Assembly (NCBI GenBank): GCA_948567375.1 | Contig: OX419755.1 | Span: 873,001-937,000, forward strand | From: Lunularia cruciata | Lineage: Eukaryota; Streptophyta; Marchantiopsida; Lunulariales; Lunulariaceae | Direction: 5' to 3' | DNA length: 64,000 nt | In this document: positions 32,161 through 43,433 of the stretch, in pieces | Layout of the letters: each line of letters starts with the position of its first letter | How positions within the stretch are numbered: position 1 is the stretch's first letter | Program-made: the position numbers and the translations under genes | Notes under the pieces: model-generated | Database searches by the model: none | What the model saw: the letters and a program-made list of their open reading frames with translations, nothing else | What the model was told of the DNA's origin: nothing

Positions 32161-34729
32161 ATGTGTGGGCTATTTTCCCAATGATAACGGTGAGGAACAA
32201 TCTTTGAAGGTTAGATGTAGTGGCAAGGATCAAAGACTTGAGTAGACTTTGGATTATTTTTTTGGCTTGGAATTGAACTTGAGTTTTCTAGGATTCATGG
32301 CAAAAATCACTACCAGCAATTGTGAGGATGGTCTTGAAGTAGAGGAAAAGAGAGGAAATCTGGCTCATTGTATCAAGTTGGATTGGAGATTTGTCTTGGG
32401 TAGAGAAGTGGGAGATGCATAAGGAATCACCTTTCATAAGTCTGAGTCTTCAAAGGAGATGGACAAGGTAAGTAATTCCTACAATGCTCCTTGCTTGCAA
32501 GAGGAATACAAGGTGGATAGTAATAAAGACCCAAGACAATGAGGTATTGTTGGGGCTTTGATGGTGATGCTTAAAACTAGAGTGCACCACCTACATAACA
32601 AAGCAGCAAGTGGTGTTCTTCTCCAGATGTTTGCAAAATAGGAGGTGAATTGGGTGAGGTGCTTTCACCTACAAATGAGGCAAATGATGGTGAACTGGAG
32701 AATGAACGTGCCTCCACATTACTTTGTATCATTTTCAACACATCTTTACCTTAGGTTGAATCTTCTCAACATGGAGGAGAAGAAGGTGATGGTTTCTCAT
32801 TTGCATCCAGATCTACATTGAGATGCAGATACAGACAAGGAATATTACATAAGGCAGATCTAACAAGGTGAAAAACACTTTGCCAAAATGAGACGAGAGA
32901 GAATTGTGTCAATATCCATTCCAAACCTAAATTTGAGGAAGAGGAATAGGCTTGTGAATGTAGTATCCTTAGTTCAGTCAAGAAAGACAAGGAGATTGAA
33001 CCTAAGGCACAAAGTGGTGGTGGGCCTATTGTCAAAGGAAGAGTCTGAAGACAAAGACTTAGAAGAAGAAGAAGAACTCGCACTATAGAGTAAGGAGTTG
33101 AGAAAGAGTGATGGAGAGCCTAAGGTTCAACAATTGGTGGAAAAAAGGGCTGAAGAAGATGATAAAGATTTCCATGCACAAATTGAATGCACAAAAGGCA
33201 AAGATAGTCAGTAAGTGGCGTTGGCCAAAGTAGACATCTTGGAGGAGAAAGAAGAGGAGCCAAAATTGGTGTTTCCACAAGGAGTGAGATCAATGAGAGT
33301 TATATAGTTTGCAATTGTAGGACCAAGTCAAGTAAATGTAGAAGAAGATAGCTCAAAGGAAATCAGTTTGAAGGTGAGACAATCAAGAATTTGGGGTAAG
33401 GCACTGATGGTAGAGTTGCCAATTAAAGCCAAGGACAAGGAAGACAAGAGAGTGAAGTGTAAAAGTTCCAAAGGGTGGATCATTTGTCCATTGCTTTTGG
33501 AATTGCAAAATAAGAGGAAAGAAATGCAACAAGATAATCTGGAGTTGAAAGATGAGTTGTAGGTGGTGAGGAATCTAATTGAGGAAGTCTTGGAGTTGAA
33601 GGAGAAGTTAACCCAAGGAGAGGAGGAAGCCAAGTTCTTTGGGTTGATGTAGTATTTCAAAATCAGAGTTTAGAGAATGTGTAGGAGTTTGAGAAGCATG
33701 CCCGTATTATGGAGTGTCAAGAAGAATAATTGAAGGAGTAGAAAATGGCATTCAAAAGACTGATGATGGAGTTCAATGATGTGTGACATGAAGTATAGCA
33801 TTCTAAGGCCATCACAATAGTAATGAAGTAGGAGATAAAGAGCCTACAATTGGTTGCAGTAGGAAAGATCAGGCCTAGCAATGGAAGCTTGTGAAAAGCA
33901 CGGAGGCTTAGCTGATTCAATATGCAGAGGAGAAAGAAGCATTGAGACCAGAGTTTGAAGAGGAGTTGAAGATGTATCAAAATGAGTTGGAAGCAGAAAG
34001 AACTTGGGAGAAGTTGGTTCCAAAGACGACATGGATCTTGGTAGGAGAGATCATAGGGAGGTTGAAAGCAATGTTGAGTACCAAAGCAAAAGTAAAGTTG
34101 GAGTAAGTGAGATTGCATGAGTTGAAGTTGCTTGTGGAGGAGATGAGGGAGAGGAAAGCAAAGGACACCAATCTGAACAAGTTGTTAATTTGCTTGAGAG
34201 ATGGAGTAGATAAGAAGATAATTGAAGTAGGAGATAATGTCTATCTTTGGTTAGATTTATTAGATTAGGATTAGATGGAATTCATAGTAGTGTGAAGGAG
34301 GAAACCTGATGCAATGAAGTTGATGCAGGAGTGTAGGTGACTTCCGATGAGTTACCTAAGTCATCTGAAGTAGTCAGAGTAGAGAAAGAGAAAGTAGTTA
34401 GCATAATGATGATGTTAGTTTCAGTTTAGACCAGAGATATAGCAAAAGTAGAAGAAATAGTAGATGAACCCAAAGTGTGGCAGATAATTGTAGGTACATT
34501 GGGTATAGGAGCTAAAGTAGAATTATACATTGGGTTAGAGTAGGAGTAGCAGTTTTGAGTCTGAAAAGATAGATATGAAAAAGTGGAGTGACACTTTGGA
34601 TCTATAGATTTTTAAAGTAGCAGTTGAAGCAGTTTAGGTAGTTTGGATAATTTTTTAGTGCTTTGCCTATTTAAAGGAGGCATTTTCAATGAGTTTTTGT
34701 TCAGTATTCATATTTTTAAAGTTGAGTAA
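32160..34729 (+). mobile_element. Family-1 LTR piece F
   Basis: It starts inside the LTR near the ORF beginning (AGATGTAGTGGCAAGGATC at about 32214) and runs through the ORF, stop and TATA-like box CTATTTAAAG (34677-34686). It ends at GTTGAGTAA (34729), where another LTR begins. The first 1 kb and the R-U5 part are missing. Its sequence is closest to copy C at 1-1109 and 12015-12600. Confidence 0.8.
32200..34543 (+). pseudogene. LTR-encoded coiled-coil ORF, copy in piece F
   Basis: N-terminal domain remnants: RLDVVARIKDL, then NWT-SFLGFMAKI near 32250-32310, YKVDSNKDP near 32509, and PPHYFVSFSTHLYLRLNLLN (32711-32770). Linker 32888-33088. Coiled coil 33368-34200 in shifting frames, with KLTQGEEEAK and EEKEALRPEFEEELKMYQNE as typical words. 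Tail 34340-34543, ending with TAG at 34541. Heavily broken. Confidence 0.7.
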
Positions 34730-37700
34730 TGTGGTACCCACATTTTTGTGTTTTTGAGTTTTAAAGGAGAAGTGCGTTGGTAAAGCCGAAGGAAGGCTAA
34801 ACAGGGAAGAAACAAGAAGAATCGTGTATTTGGCATAAACCCAAAGTCAACCTCAGCTCAAAGTCCAAAGGACTTGGGTTGGAAAAAATGAAATATGAAG
34901 AAGAGGACTTTGTATCAGGTAGTGCAACAGATCTAAAGATCCTATAACAAACTTCTTTGTGTTTTGCCAATCAAAAAAGTACACAAGAAGAAAGTGACTA
35001 CCTCGGCACAAAGATGTTCTTGAAAGTAATAGGAAACAAATTCAAAAAATTGGTGAGTGATACAAAGAAGAAAAGAAGCAACTGAAGAATGAATGATCAG
35101 CAAAGGACTATAAAATTGAGATTTTAGTGAGGAAGTGCTGCAATGTCTAGATGCTACCTTGTTCCTATTCAGAGCCAACCCGAAGGAATGAAAACTAGAA
35201 GAGGAGTGGGTTTGATCTTCATAAGTGGAGGGTGAAGAAGCACATGATGGCCCCAAAATTGAGTAAGCAGAGTGCGGTGAGGGGTCTTGCAATGTGCAGA
35301 TTAGATGTAGTGGCAAGGATCAAAGTCTTATTGAGGCTTTATATCACATTTCTGGCCTCAAACTGAAATTTGAGTTTTCTAGGGTTCATGGCAGAGATTG
35401 CTGCTAGTGATTGCAAGTATGGGCCAAAGCATGAAGGGAAGAAGGAAAATCCGGCTTGATGGACTAAGTCCGATTGGAGATTAGTCTTGGGTAGAGAAGT
35501 AGGAGAAGTAGGAGGTGTCACCTTCTACCAAAAGTGTGATGCGTTGAAAAAATTGCCAAGGTTAGGAATTCTTTTAATACACATTGCACCAAGAATGGGT
35601 ATAAGGTGGATAGTTATAAAGACCTAGTGCAAAGAGGATTGTGAGCATGATGATGGCTATGTTCAAGCTAGATTGAACCACTTACATCACAATGTAGTAG
35701 GCAGTGTTCTTTCACCAAAATGTTTGCAAGAGAAGTGGTGGACTGAGCAAAATGTCTACACCAATTTGTGGGGCAGATAATCACTAGTTGGAGAATGGAT
35801 ATACAGCCTCACTACTTTGTACTCTTTGCGGCTCATTTCTACTTTGGGTTGAATCTCTTGACTTTGAAGAGAAGCAAAATGTGGTCCTACTTTCACCTAG
35901 ATCTGCAAAAGGAAGCTGATACGGATGAACGCTATTACATGGGGCGGGTTTGTGAAGGGGATGATTATTACATGAAGAATTGGAAGGAGAAAATAGTAGC
36001 AGCGGATATCCCCATGCTCAAAAAGCAAAGTAGACCTGAAGGAAAAATTACATTGGTGCATCCTCAAAAGATACAAAAGCTTAACCCAAAGCCAACACTG
36101 GAGAAGGTGAAAGAATTGATTTTGGAGGAGGAATCAGAGGGAGAAACTGAGTTGAAGGGAGAAGCCTTGGGAGGAGAAGAAGAGTTTACACTACAAAGTG
36201 AGGAATCAAGCAATAGCAGTGAAGGAGAAGAGAAGTACTCTAGTTGCGGTTGTAGGATCAAGCAAAGCTACCGCCAAGGAGGAGGAGAGTTCAGATGAAG
36301 AAACATTGAAGATACAAAGATTGTGTCTTTTGAGCAAGGCACCAATCAAAGGATTACCTGCCAAAGGCAAAGAAAGCAAAGACAATGGAAGGAAATATGA
36401 TGGAGTGGAGTATCTGTCAAATATCATGTATCCTCTATTGGTGTTTTTGCAGCAAAAGAAAGTGGAGATGACAAGTGCTAATCTAGATGTGAAGAATAAA
36501 TTAGCCATTGTAATGAAGTGGAGTGAGGAGACCTTGGTGTTGAGAAGCAAGCTAATGCAAGTAAAGATGGAAGCCAAAGAAATTTAGGTGGAGGCAGTTC
36601 TTCAGAGCAAAAACTTGGGAGTGGTGAGGGAAGACTTGGTGAAGTGTAAGGAGGAATTGAAGGAGAAGATGGCATTGGTCAAAGTATTGAACAGGGAAAT
36701 TGTGGATGCACAAGTGGAGGTGATACATTCAAAGGTAAGTGCAGCATTGATGGAGCAGGAGTTGGAGAGTATGAGGAAGAAAGCAACCAAGAAGGACCAA
36801 GCCTGGCAGCAAGAGTTAATAGAGCATGGTCAGGAGGAAGAATGATTGTGAGGATTGCTGAGAGGAGCAGAAGATCAACTAGTTGTGAACAGACAAGAGA
36901 AGGAAGCAATGAGTTTGAGGATGAGTTGCTGATGTATTGGAATAAGCTAGAGGAGGAGAGAAAGAAAGAGAAAGTAGAGCTAGGGGTGGCGTAGGATGTA
37001 GTGGGAGTAGTGGTAAATGAGTTGAAAGTGCTGCTCAGTATTGAAGCCAAGGGTAAGTTGGAGGAGAAAAGACAAGTTGAAGTGGTTGGTGCAGGAGATG
37101 AGGAAGAGGAAGGCAAAGGACATGAAGTTGAATAATCTTCTTATTCATCTGCAAGATCATGTAGATAGAAAGATTTTAGAGGTAGGAGACAATGTTTGTC
37201 TCTGATTAGATCTTATTAGATCAGACTTGGATAAACTCCATAGTGAGATGAAGTTAGAGAAGAAGTCCAAAGTACTAGAAGTAGGAGTGCAAATGTCATC
37301 AAGTGAGTTACCTAAGACGTTAGAGAAGAATGGGTTAGAAGATAATGATGTAGATAGAGTAGATAGGAGTGCAATTGTAGTTAATAGTGAAGAGATAGTC
37401 AAAATAAATGATTTAGGAGTGCTATTAGAGAGACCCAAAGAAGGGGAAATTCTTGAAGGAACCTTGGGTTTGGAAGCCGATGTCAAGGTTGACATCGGAT
37501 TGGAGTAGTAATAGTTTTCAAATATGAAGAGGCAGATATGAAGAGGTGCATTGTCATTTTGGATCTATGGGTTGGTAAAGTTGTTGTAGAATGGTATAGT
37601 TGTTAGTAACTATCAACACTTTGCCTATTTAAAGGAACCATTCAAAGCATAATGTTGTTCAACATTAGTAATTTTGAAGATAGATAAAGTGAAGTGTTGA

Positions 37701-38300
37701 TGTACTTGTCGCTTGAGCTTAATTCTGAGTATCAATCCTCTGTTTGTGTTTGTGAGTGTGTGGAGAATTTCAAAGTGCAAGCCAGTGTGCTTGTTGGATG
37801 TTGGATTCCATAGCACCAGTCTTCATTTAGTGTGTTTGATCTTGAGTGAAGTGCAATCAAAGCAATGCCTTGACATATCTAAGAGGAATTGTAGTGTTGG
37901 TAGTATTTTGCATTAGGGAGTGTCGCACAAGATTGATGCATAGCAATTTTGATCAAGGAATTTGTGCCTTTGGTGGAGGGGTGGAACACAATTCTAAGGC
38001 AAAGTTGTTTTGCAATGAAGTAGCTATCTTTGGGAAAATTTGAATCATCACAATCAAGATTTGTTTGGACAGAATTTGATGGAGTTGTGATTAAGGAGTG
38101 CTAATTTGTGACAAAATTGCAATTTGGTGCTTGTTTCTCTCTTTTGGGTGTAGTTTCTACCTAGGAGACTAAAGATGAGCTCAAGAAGAACTACATTGTT
38201 ATTTTTTGACTTCATATTTAAACATTTCTGAATTGTGTCTCTATTAGAACAAACTTTACTTATTGATTACTACGAAAGTGATATTTTCCAGGTTGTCACA
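34730..38300 (+). mobile_element. Family-1 long LTR G
   Basis: Complete LTR of 3571 bp, starting TGTGGTACCCACATTTTTGTG and ending CCAGGTTGTCACA. Flanks are GAGTAA and TATCTAGTG; no duplication. The left flank is the end of piece F and the right flank is the middle of piece H, so F and H are not two halves of one LTR. This points to recombination rather than simple insertion. TATA-like box 37625-37634. Confidence 0.85.
35208..37508 (+). pseudogene. LTR-encoded coiled-coil ORF, copy in LTR G
   Basis: N-terminal domain starts around 35208 (GLIFISGGxKKHMMAPK-like path), with RLDVVARIKVLLRLYITFLA, then YKVDSYKD. PHYFVLFAAHFYFGLNLLTL (open from 35768) runs through HLDLQKEADTDERYYMGRV. Linker SEGETELKGEALGGEEEFTL (36136-36195). 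Coil 36198-36587, 36588-36845 and on, with KEELKEKMALVKVLNREIVD. Tail open 37227-37508: SSELPKTLEKNGLEDNDVD, SEEIVKINDL, LEADVKVDIGLE, stop 37506-37508. This copy shows the linker-coil-tail order most clearly apart from element B. Confidence 0.78.
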
Positions 38301-39445
38301 TATCTAGTGTCCCTAGTGAAGAGGAGGATCATTCAAAGACTGAATTTGAGGCACAAGTCAGCAATGGTTGATTTGTCATTGGGAGTTGAGTCAGATGCAA
38401 AGGTAGAATCCAACTATGGGAATTCTTAAGAAGGAGAGCTTACTCTAAAGAGTAAGGAATCAAGCAATAGGAATGGAGAAACCAAGGTCTAGTAGTCAAT
38501 AGAACAAGTGATTAAGGAGGAGGATCAGGAGTTCCAAGTGGATATTGAATGCATGGAAGGAGGAGATACCTAGTACTTGGAGTCATATAAAATGGACATT
38601 CTAGAAGAATGTGATGAAGAGCCAAGACTAGTATTCCAAAGAGGGGTGCAATCAAGAAGAAGTTTACAACCTATAAGTATAGGACAAGCCAAGCCAAAGA
38701 AGATGAAGAAAGCTTGGAGGAGGTCAATTTGAAGGTGTGGAGGTCAAGAATTTGGGGTAAGGCACCAACAAAAGACAAGGACAAGGACAAGGACAAGGAA
38801 GAGTTTAGAGTGAGTTATTTGTCAAAGATTGTTTGTCTATAAGCATGTGGAGGGGTTGAAGGTGCTTTGAGAGAAGGTGAGAGAAGAGATGACTCAAGAG
38901 GAGCTGATCTCAAAGGAGGAATTGGGATCAATGGAATAAATTATTAGTAGAGTGAAAGTGATCTTTAGCATCGAGTCCAACGTAAGATTGAATGAGTCTT
39001 GCCGGCATGAGTTAAAGTTGTTGGGAAAAGATTAGGAAGTGGAAGGGGAAGGATAGGAGCAATCTGTTGATTTGTCTCAGAGATTTGTAGATAAGAAAGA
39101 TCTATTGATCTGTCTTAGAGATAGAGTAGATGCAAAGATAATTCAAATAGGAGACAATGTTTGTCTCAAATTCATAATAATTTGAAGGAGAGCAGAGAAG
39201 CCTAATGTGAAGTAGTGGAAGTAGGAGTGCAGGTGATCTCAAATGAGTTATCCAAGTTATTTGAAGTAGAGAAGGAGAATGTAGTTAGTATATTGATGGT
39301 TTCAATTGTAGTTCAAACTAAAGACATGACTAAAGTAGATGAAGATGTAGAAGTAGTAGATGAATTGGAAGAGCGAAAGGTGCTTGTAGGTAATTTGGGT
39401 GTAGAAGCCAAAGTAGAAGTAGAAGTTGGATCATATGAGATGTAA
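38301..39445 (+). pseudogene. LTR-encoded coiled-coil ORF, C-terminal part in piece H
   Basis: Linker and shortened coil. Words such as LNLRHKSAMVDLSLG, KDKDKDKDKEE-like repeats near 38767-38800, and a duplicated LLICLRDRVD near 39069 and 39105 are visible. The tail is open at 39215-39445: ISNELSKLFEVEKENVVSIL, KDMTKVDEDVEVVDE, GVEAKVEVEVGSYEM. The tail ends a few residues later than the usual DIGS end. Confidence 0.6.
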
Positions 39446-40221
39446 CAAATTGAGATCTAAAGCAGTAGATTTGAGGTGGTAGAGTCTTGATTCAAATCTA
39501 GGTATTTGTATGAAGTAGTTGAAGTGGTTTAGGCAATCTAGATAATTTTTGAGTGCTTTTCCTATTTAAAGTATTCATGTGTAGTGTTTTATTCAATTAG
39601 TATTCAATTTTGAAGTTGAGTAAAGCAAAGCGCTCAACTCAATGTATGTCATTTTAGCTTAATTTTGAGTATCAAACTTGTGTATGTGTTTATGGGTGTG
39701 TGGAGAAATTTGTGTTGCAGTTGGTGAGTGTTAGATGTTGGATTATACAACTCTGATTTCATTCTATGTGTTTGATCTTGAGAGGAGTGCAAGAAAAGCA
39801 ATGCCTTGACAAATCTATGAAGAATTGTATTGTTGGTAGTATTTTTCATTTGTGAGTATAGCACTGGATTAATGCAAAGAAATTTTGATGGAGGAAATTG
39901 TGCCTTCAATGGAAGGGTGGAGTGCAATTTTAAAGTGAAGTCACTTCATGGTGAAGTAGCCTTCTTTGAAGCAACAAAATCATCACAATCAATATCAATT
40001 TTGAGAGATTTGAAGAATTGTGATTTATGGGTGATATTAATTTGTGACAAGACTACAAATTGAGCATTGGGTGTGGTTTCTATCCAAGAGGCTAAAGATG
40101 TAACAAACAAGAATTGAATTGTGACTTTTACTCCATATTTGACCATTCTTGACCAATATCTTTATAAGAACAAACATTTATGTATCAATTATTGCAAAGT
40201 GATACTTACTAGGTTGTCATA
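38301..40221 (+). mobile_element. Family-1 LTR piece H (5' LTR of element I)
   Basis: It begins mid-ORF (TCTAGTGTCCCTAGTGAAGA), carries the coil and tail (39215-39445), the TATA-like box CTATTTAAAG (39562-39571), and ends GGTTGTCATA at 40221. A primer site and gag follow, so it is the 3' part of the 5' LTR of element I. Confidence 0.82.
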
Positions 40222-40228
40222 TGATTTT

Positions 40229-40246
40229 TGGTGTCACTACCACGGA
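40229..40246 (+). promoter_or_regulatory. Primer-binding site of element I
   Basis: TGGTGTCACTACCACGGA lies 7 bp after the LTR end. It aligns with TGGTGCCACTGCCGGGGA of element A and TGGCGCCGCTGCTGGGGA of element B. Plant elements of the Athila type use a TGGCGCCGTTGCCGGGGA site matching tRNA-Asp. This copy is mutated. Confidence 0.65.
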
Positions 40247-43200
40247 TAAAAATCTTGGGAATGGAAGAATATAAAGTCAATTTGTATATTGACTGTCCAT
40301 CAAATATGAATTTCTGCATCAAGAGAACAATAGGAGGAGAGGGCTTGTACATGAAACTTGCAATGTAACAAGAACGCCTGAAGAGCCACCTCACTATTGA
40401 AGAATCCAAGAAGGAGGCGTTGGACTTACAACTTCTTCATGAAGTACAAGATGCCTTGTGAGAACTTGGAAAAAGAAACAAGAAGTTGGGTATCAAGACT
40501 ACTTTACACTCCTTCATCCCAAAAGAAAGAAAGATGCAAGCAAACAAACATATTCACCGAGACATAACTGTAGTACCAATTGCAAGACATATTATTTAGA
40601 GGTGAAAATTAGCTTGGTAACATCTAGAAGGGTGTTATGTATGATGAGCTAAGTAGATCAGATAGAGATATCACCAAAAGAGCACTTCTACTACTACTTG
40701 AAAATCAACCCAAAAACTTCAAAGCCAATTTTGGAGCCCTAAATGGATGAATTACGCCTTGAAAATGTGCTCATCTCTCCAAGAAAGGAAAGGTTAGCCT
40801 TCCTTCTCCTTCTCTATCTTTTCAATAGCTTTCCAATGGTACCTCACTTATGTGAATCTAAGATTCCTATAGGAGGATTCCTTCTAGTCAAAGATTTTTT
40901 GACCAACTAGATAAGATCAAACCAAGATGTCACCCATGCATGCAACTAATCTAATGGTAGAGCTTGCTAACATGTCTTCTATCCATGTATATGATCCAAG
41001 GGTGGAGCTTCATTTGAGTGAATCCTCTTTGCTATATAATAAAGTCAAGATGTTGCTTTGGGACATTGGAGTATTGAGTGTGAAGCTTGGTGTTTCTTCT
41101 CTTGTGTTTCTCTTAAGGTCTCCTATCCTCAGAAGTTTACAACAACACACCAACTTCCTTCAAAACTACTAAGGTAGTCAGTTATTTGAAAGATTTGATT
41201 CATGAGAAGACAACACAAACCTTGACTGAAGAAGCGTGCCAATACATCTTACATACTGTCCTCCAAATATTTGTTGGGATCTTGAAGAGCAATTTGATGA
41301 TATTGATAATATCTTCCTCAAATTCAGGTTGAAGTCAAAGTACTTCCAATCAAAGTAACTCTCGACAAAGACCCATTGTTGAATTTGGTACCTTGAGAGC
41401 CTTGGCTTGAACCAAAGCACAATTGACTTCAAGTACCTTGGGTCAACCAATTTATGTACCTCAACAGCCTTTCTATTAGACTTTCAATATGACATCTTTC
41501 CTTGTTACCACACAAGCTTATCAAAAGTGCAAGGGACTGAACACCAATGAAGACCTTCATGAATTCATTGAGGAGTTTCATTGATTGAGTTTCAGTGAGG
41601 AGTGATTTTCAATGCCAACAAGGAGCATGACTCCATTGATCAGCTACATATTTTCCCAAGTCTGCTCCGGAAGAAAGCTTGGAGTTGATATACCCATGTA
41701 ACTCAAAAGCCAATTGATTGGACAACACTTTGGGACAACTTCTTAGAAATTTTGAGAAGTTGACTATGATATGAGTGTCTTCACCACACTCAATGACTTG
41801 GATCATGGCAAAAATGAGAAGTTGAGAGACTACACGGAGCAATTCTTGGTGTTGCTAAACCAAGTGCCAAAGCAATCCAATGTAGTGGATTACTTTGATG
41901 CTCAAGCCATTACTTGGTTCCTTGGTGGATTGTCTTAGAAATTTAGATCTTTGCAAGAGAGGGGAACATAACTTCCTGGACAAGGTAGTCAAACATGTTG
42001 CTTGATATGAGGCAGCCCACTCTCATTTGGCTGGTAATATAAGAAATAGAGAGAAGAAAGGCAAGAAAGCAAGATAAAGAGCCTCTTGTAATACCTTCCC
42101 TTTCTCAAAAGAATCCTCCACCTTGTCAAGCTCTTCTTTGGAGCGAAAAAGAAGATGCTCAGCCAAGAAAGAATAGAAGATGAGGAGGAAGAAATTATTG
42201 TCTACCCTAGCTAAAAGTGTCAATAAAATAGATGATAAGTTAGAGACTCTTATTAAAGAGTTTTTGGATTTTAAGATTGTACCAAACCCAAGAAGTACAA
42301 CCTCAAGCAAGTACATCATACCAAGGTCCAAGGTCCATACCAAAAGAGTACATAAAAAATTCCCCCCAACAAAGAATGCCAATGTTCAATCAAAACTAGC
42401 TTCAAAATGCTGCACCAGAAGCATGTTATAATTGTGGCTCAATGGGTCATTGGTTCCCAAAATTTTCTTGAGCCAAGGTAGAAGATTGAGTAGATTCCAC
42501 TTTGTGGAAATTGTAAGGGTTTTAGCGACATGGGTAACCAATGTCCCAAACCATCTAACCCAAAGCCTCCAATGAAGTTTGTGCAGACTCCGGCCAAGCA
42601 AGTGGCACTACAACCAAAATAGAATGCTATGGTGAATTGCATCACTCTTGAAGAAGAAATTGAGTCCAGCCTCAGAAGGAGAATGGCCAGGTCTGGATGT
42701 GTTGCAAGTTGAAACACGCTTAGGAAAGAAGAAGTGTGATCTTGAAGAGGTGAGCACTACATCATTGTCTTCAAGAAAGGCAAAGAGACTCCATCTAAAG
42801 TTAATCTTATTGGCAAAAGAAGAGAAGATCTTGGCCAAAGCCAAAGCCAAAGCCTTGCAAAAAGAAATTCAGGAGGCAATGTAGAGGACTTGGTAAATGA
42901 GTTTGGAGGAAGACCCAAAGACAAAACCTCCACTATTTGTGGCCAACATCAGATCCAAAGTTGAGAATCTGATTTGAGCCAAGGTGGGTAAACTTGAAGA
43001 CCCTTGGGTTCATACCACTAGTGCTCCAATCACCATCTTGAAGAGACCCAAAGTAAAGTCAAATCAACTTGAGAACTCAAACCTAAAGTCAAAGTCTAAG
43101 AAGGTGGAATTTAGGGTACCTCAATACAATATTGTGGTAGATCTTGCATCCACACAGCCAACATAACATTCAAATAATTGTGGGAGGACAACAAGTTGTA

Positions 43201-43433
43201 CAAGAAGCAACTAAGTCCACCCTTAAGAAAGTGATGATGATCCTCAAGAAGGATCTACTATTATTGAACAAGAAGATTTGGGATCTCCAGAAGTAGATGT
43301 AGAGATTATGGGTTGCATAATCACATCTATAACCATTGACTCAGGGTTAGGTGTGAACATGATGACAAAGGATACAGATTGAGGTATCATGCTTTTGAAC
43401 CAACATCTTGAATCTTGAAGTGTGCAGACTAAA
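40247..43433 (+). pseudogene. Element I gag and protease (decayed interior)
   Basis: The gag start EEYKVNLYIDCPSNMNFCIK is near 40262, then ALDLQLLHEVQDAL. A later gag part around 41500-42000 reads TAYQKC-GLNTNEDLHEFIEEF. A zinc knuckle near 42424 reads CYNCGSMGHWF with the last Cys lost. Lys/Glu-rich gag end: PASEGEWPGLDVLQVETRLG (open 42648-42884). The protease region reads GCIITSITIDSGLGVNMMT (about 43312-43365), keeping Asp-Ser-Gly. It stops at CADXTK where element A begins (43434). Between 40800 and 41150 the similarity is weak. Confidence 0.75.

Noticed and set aside
34725-38305. Target duplication for LTR G
   Set aside because: The left flank AGTAA and right flank TATCT do not match at 4-6 bp, so no duplication is claimed.
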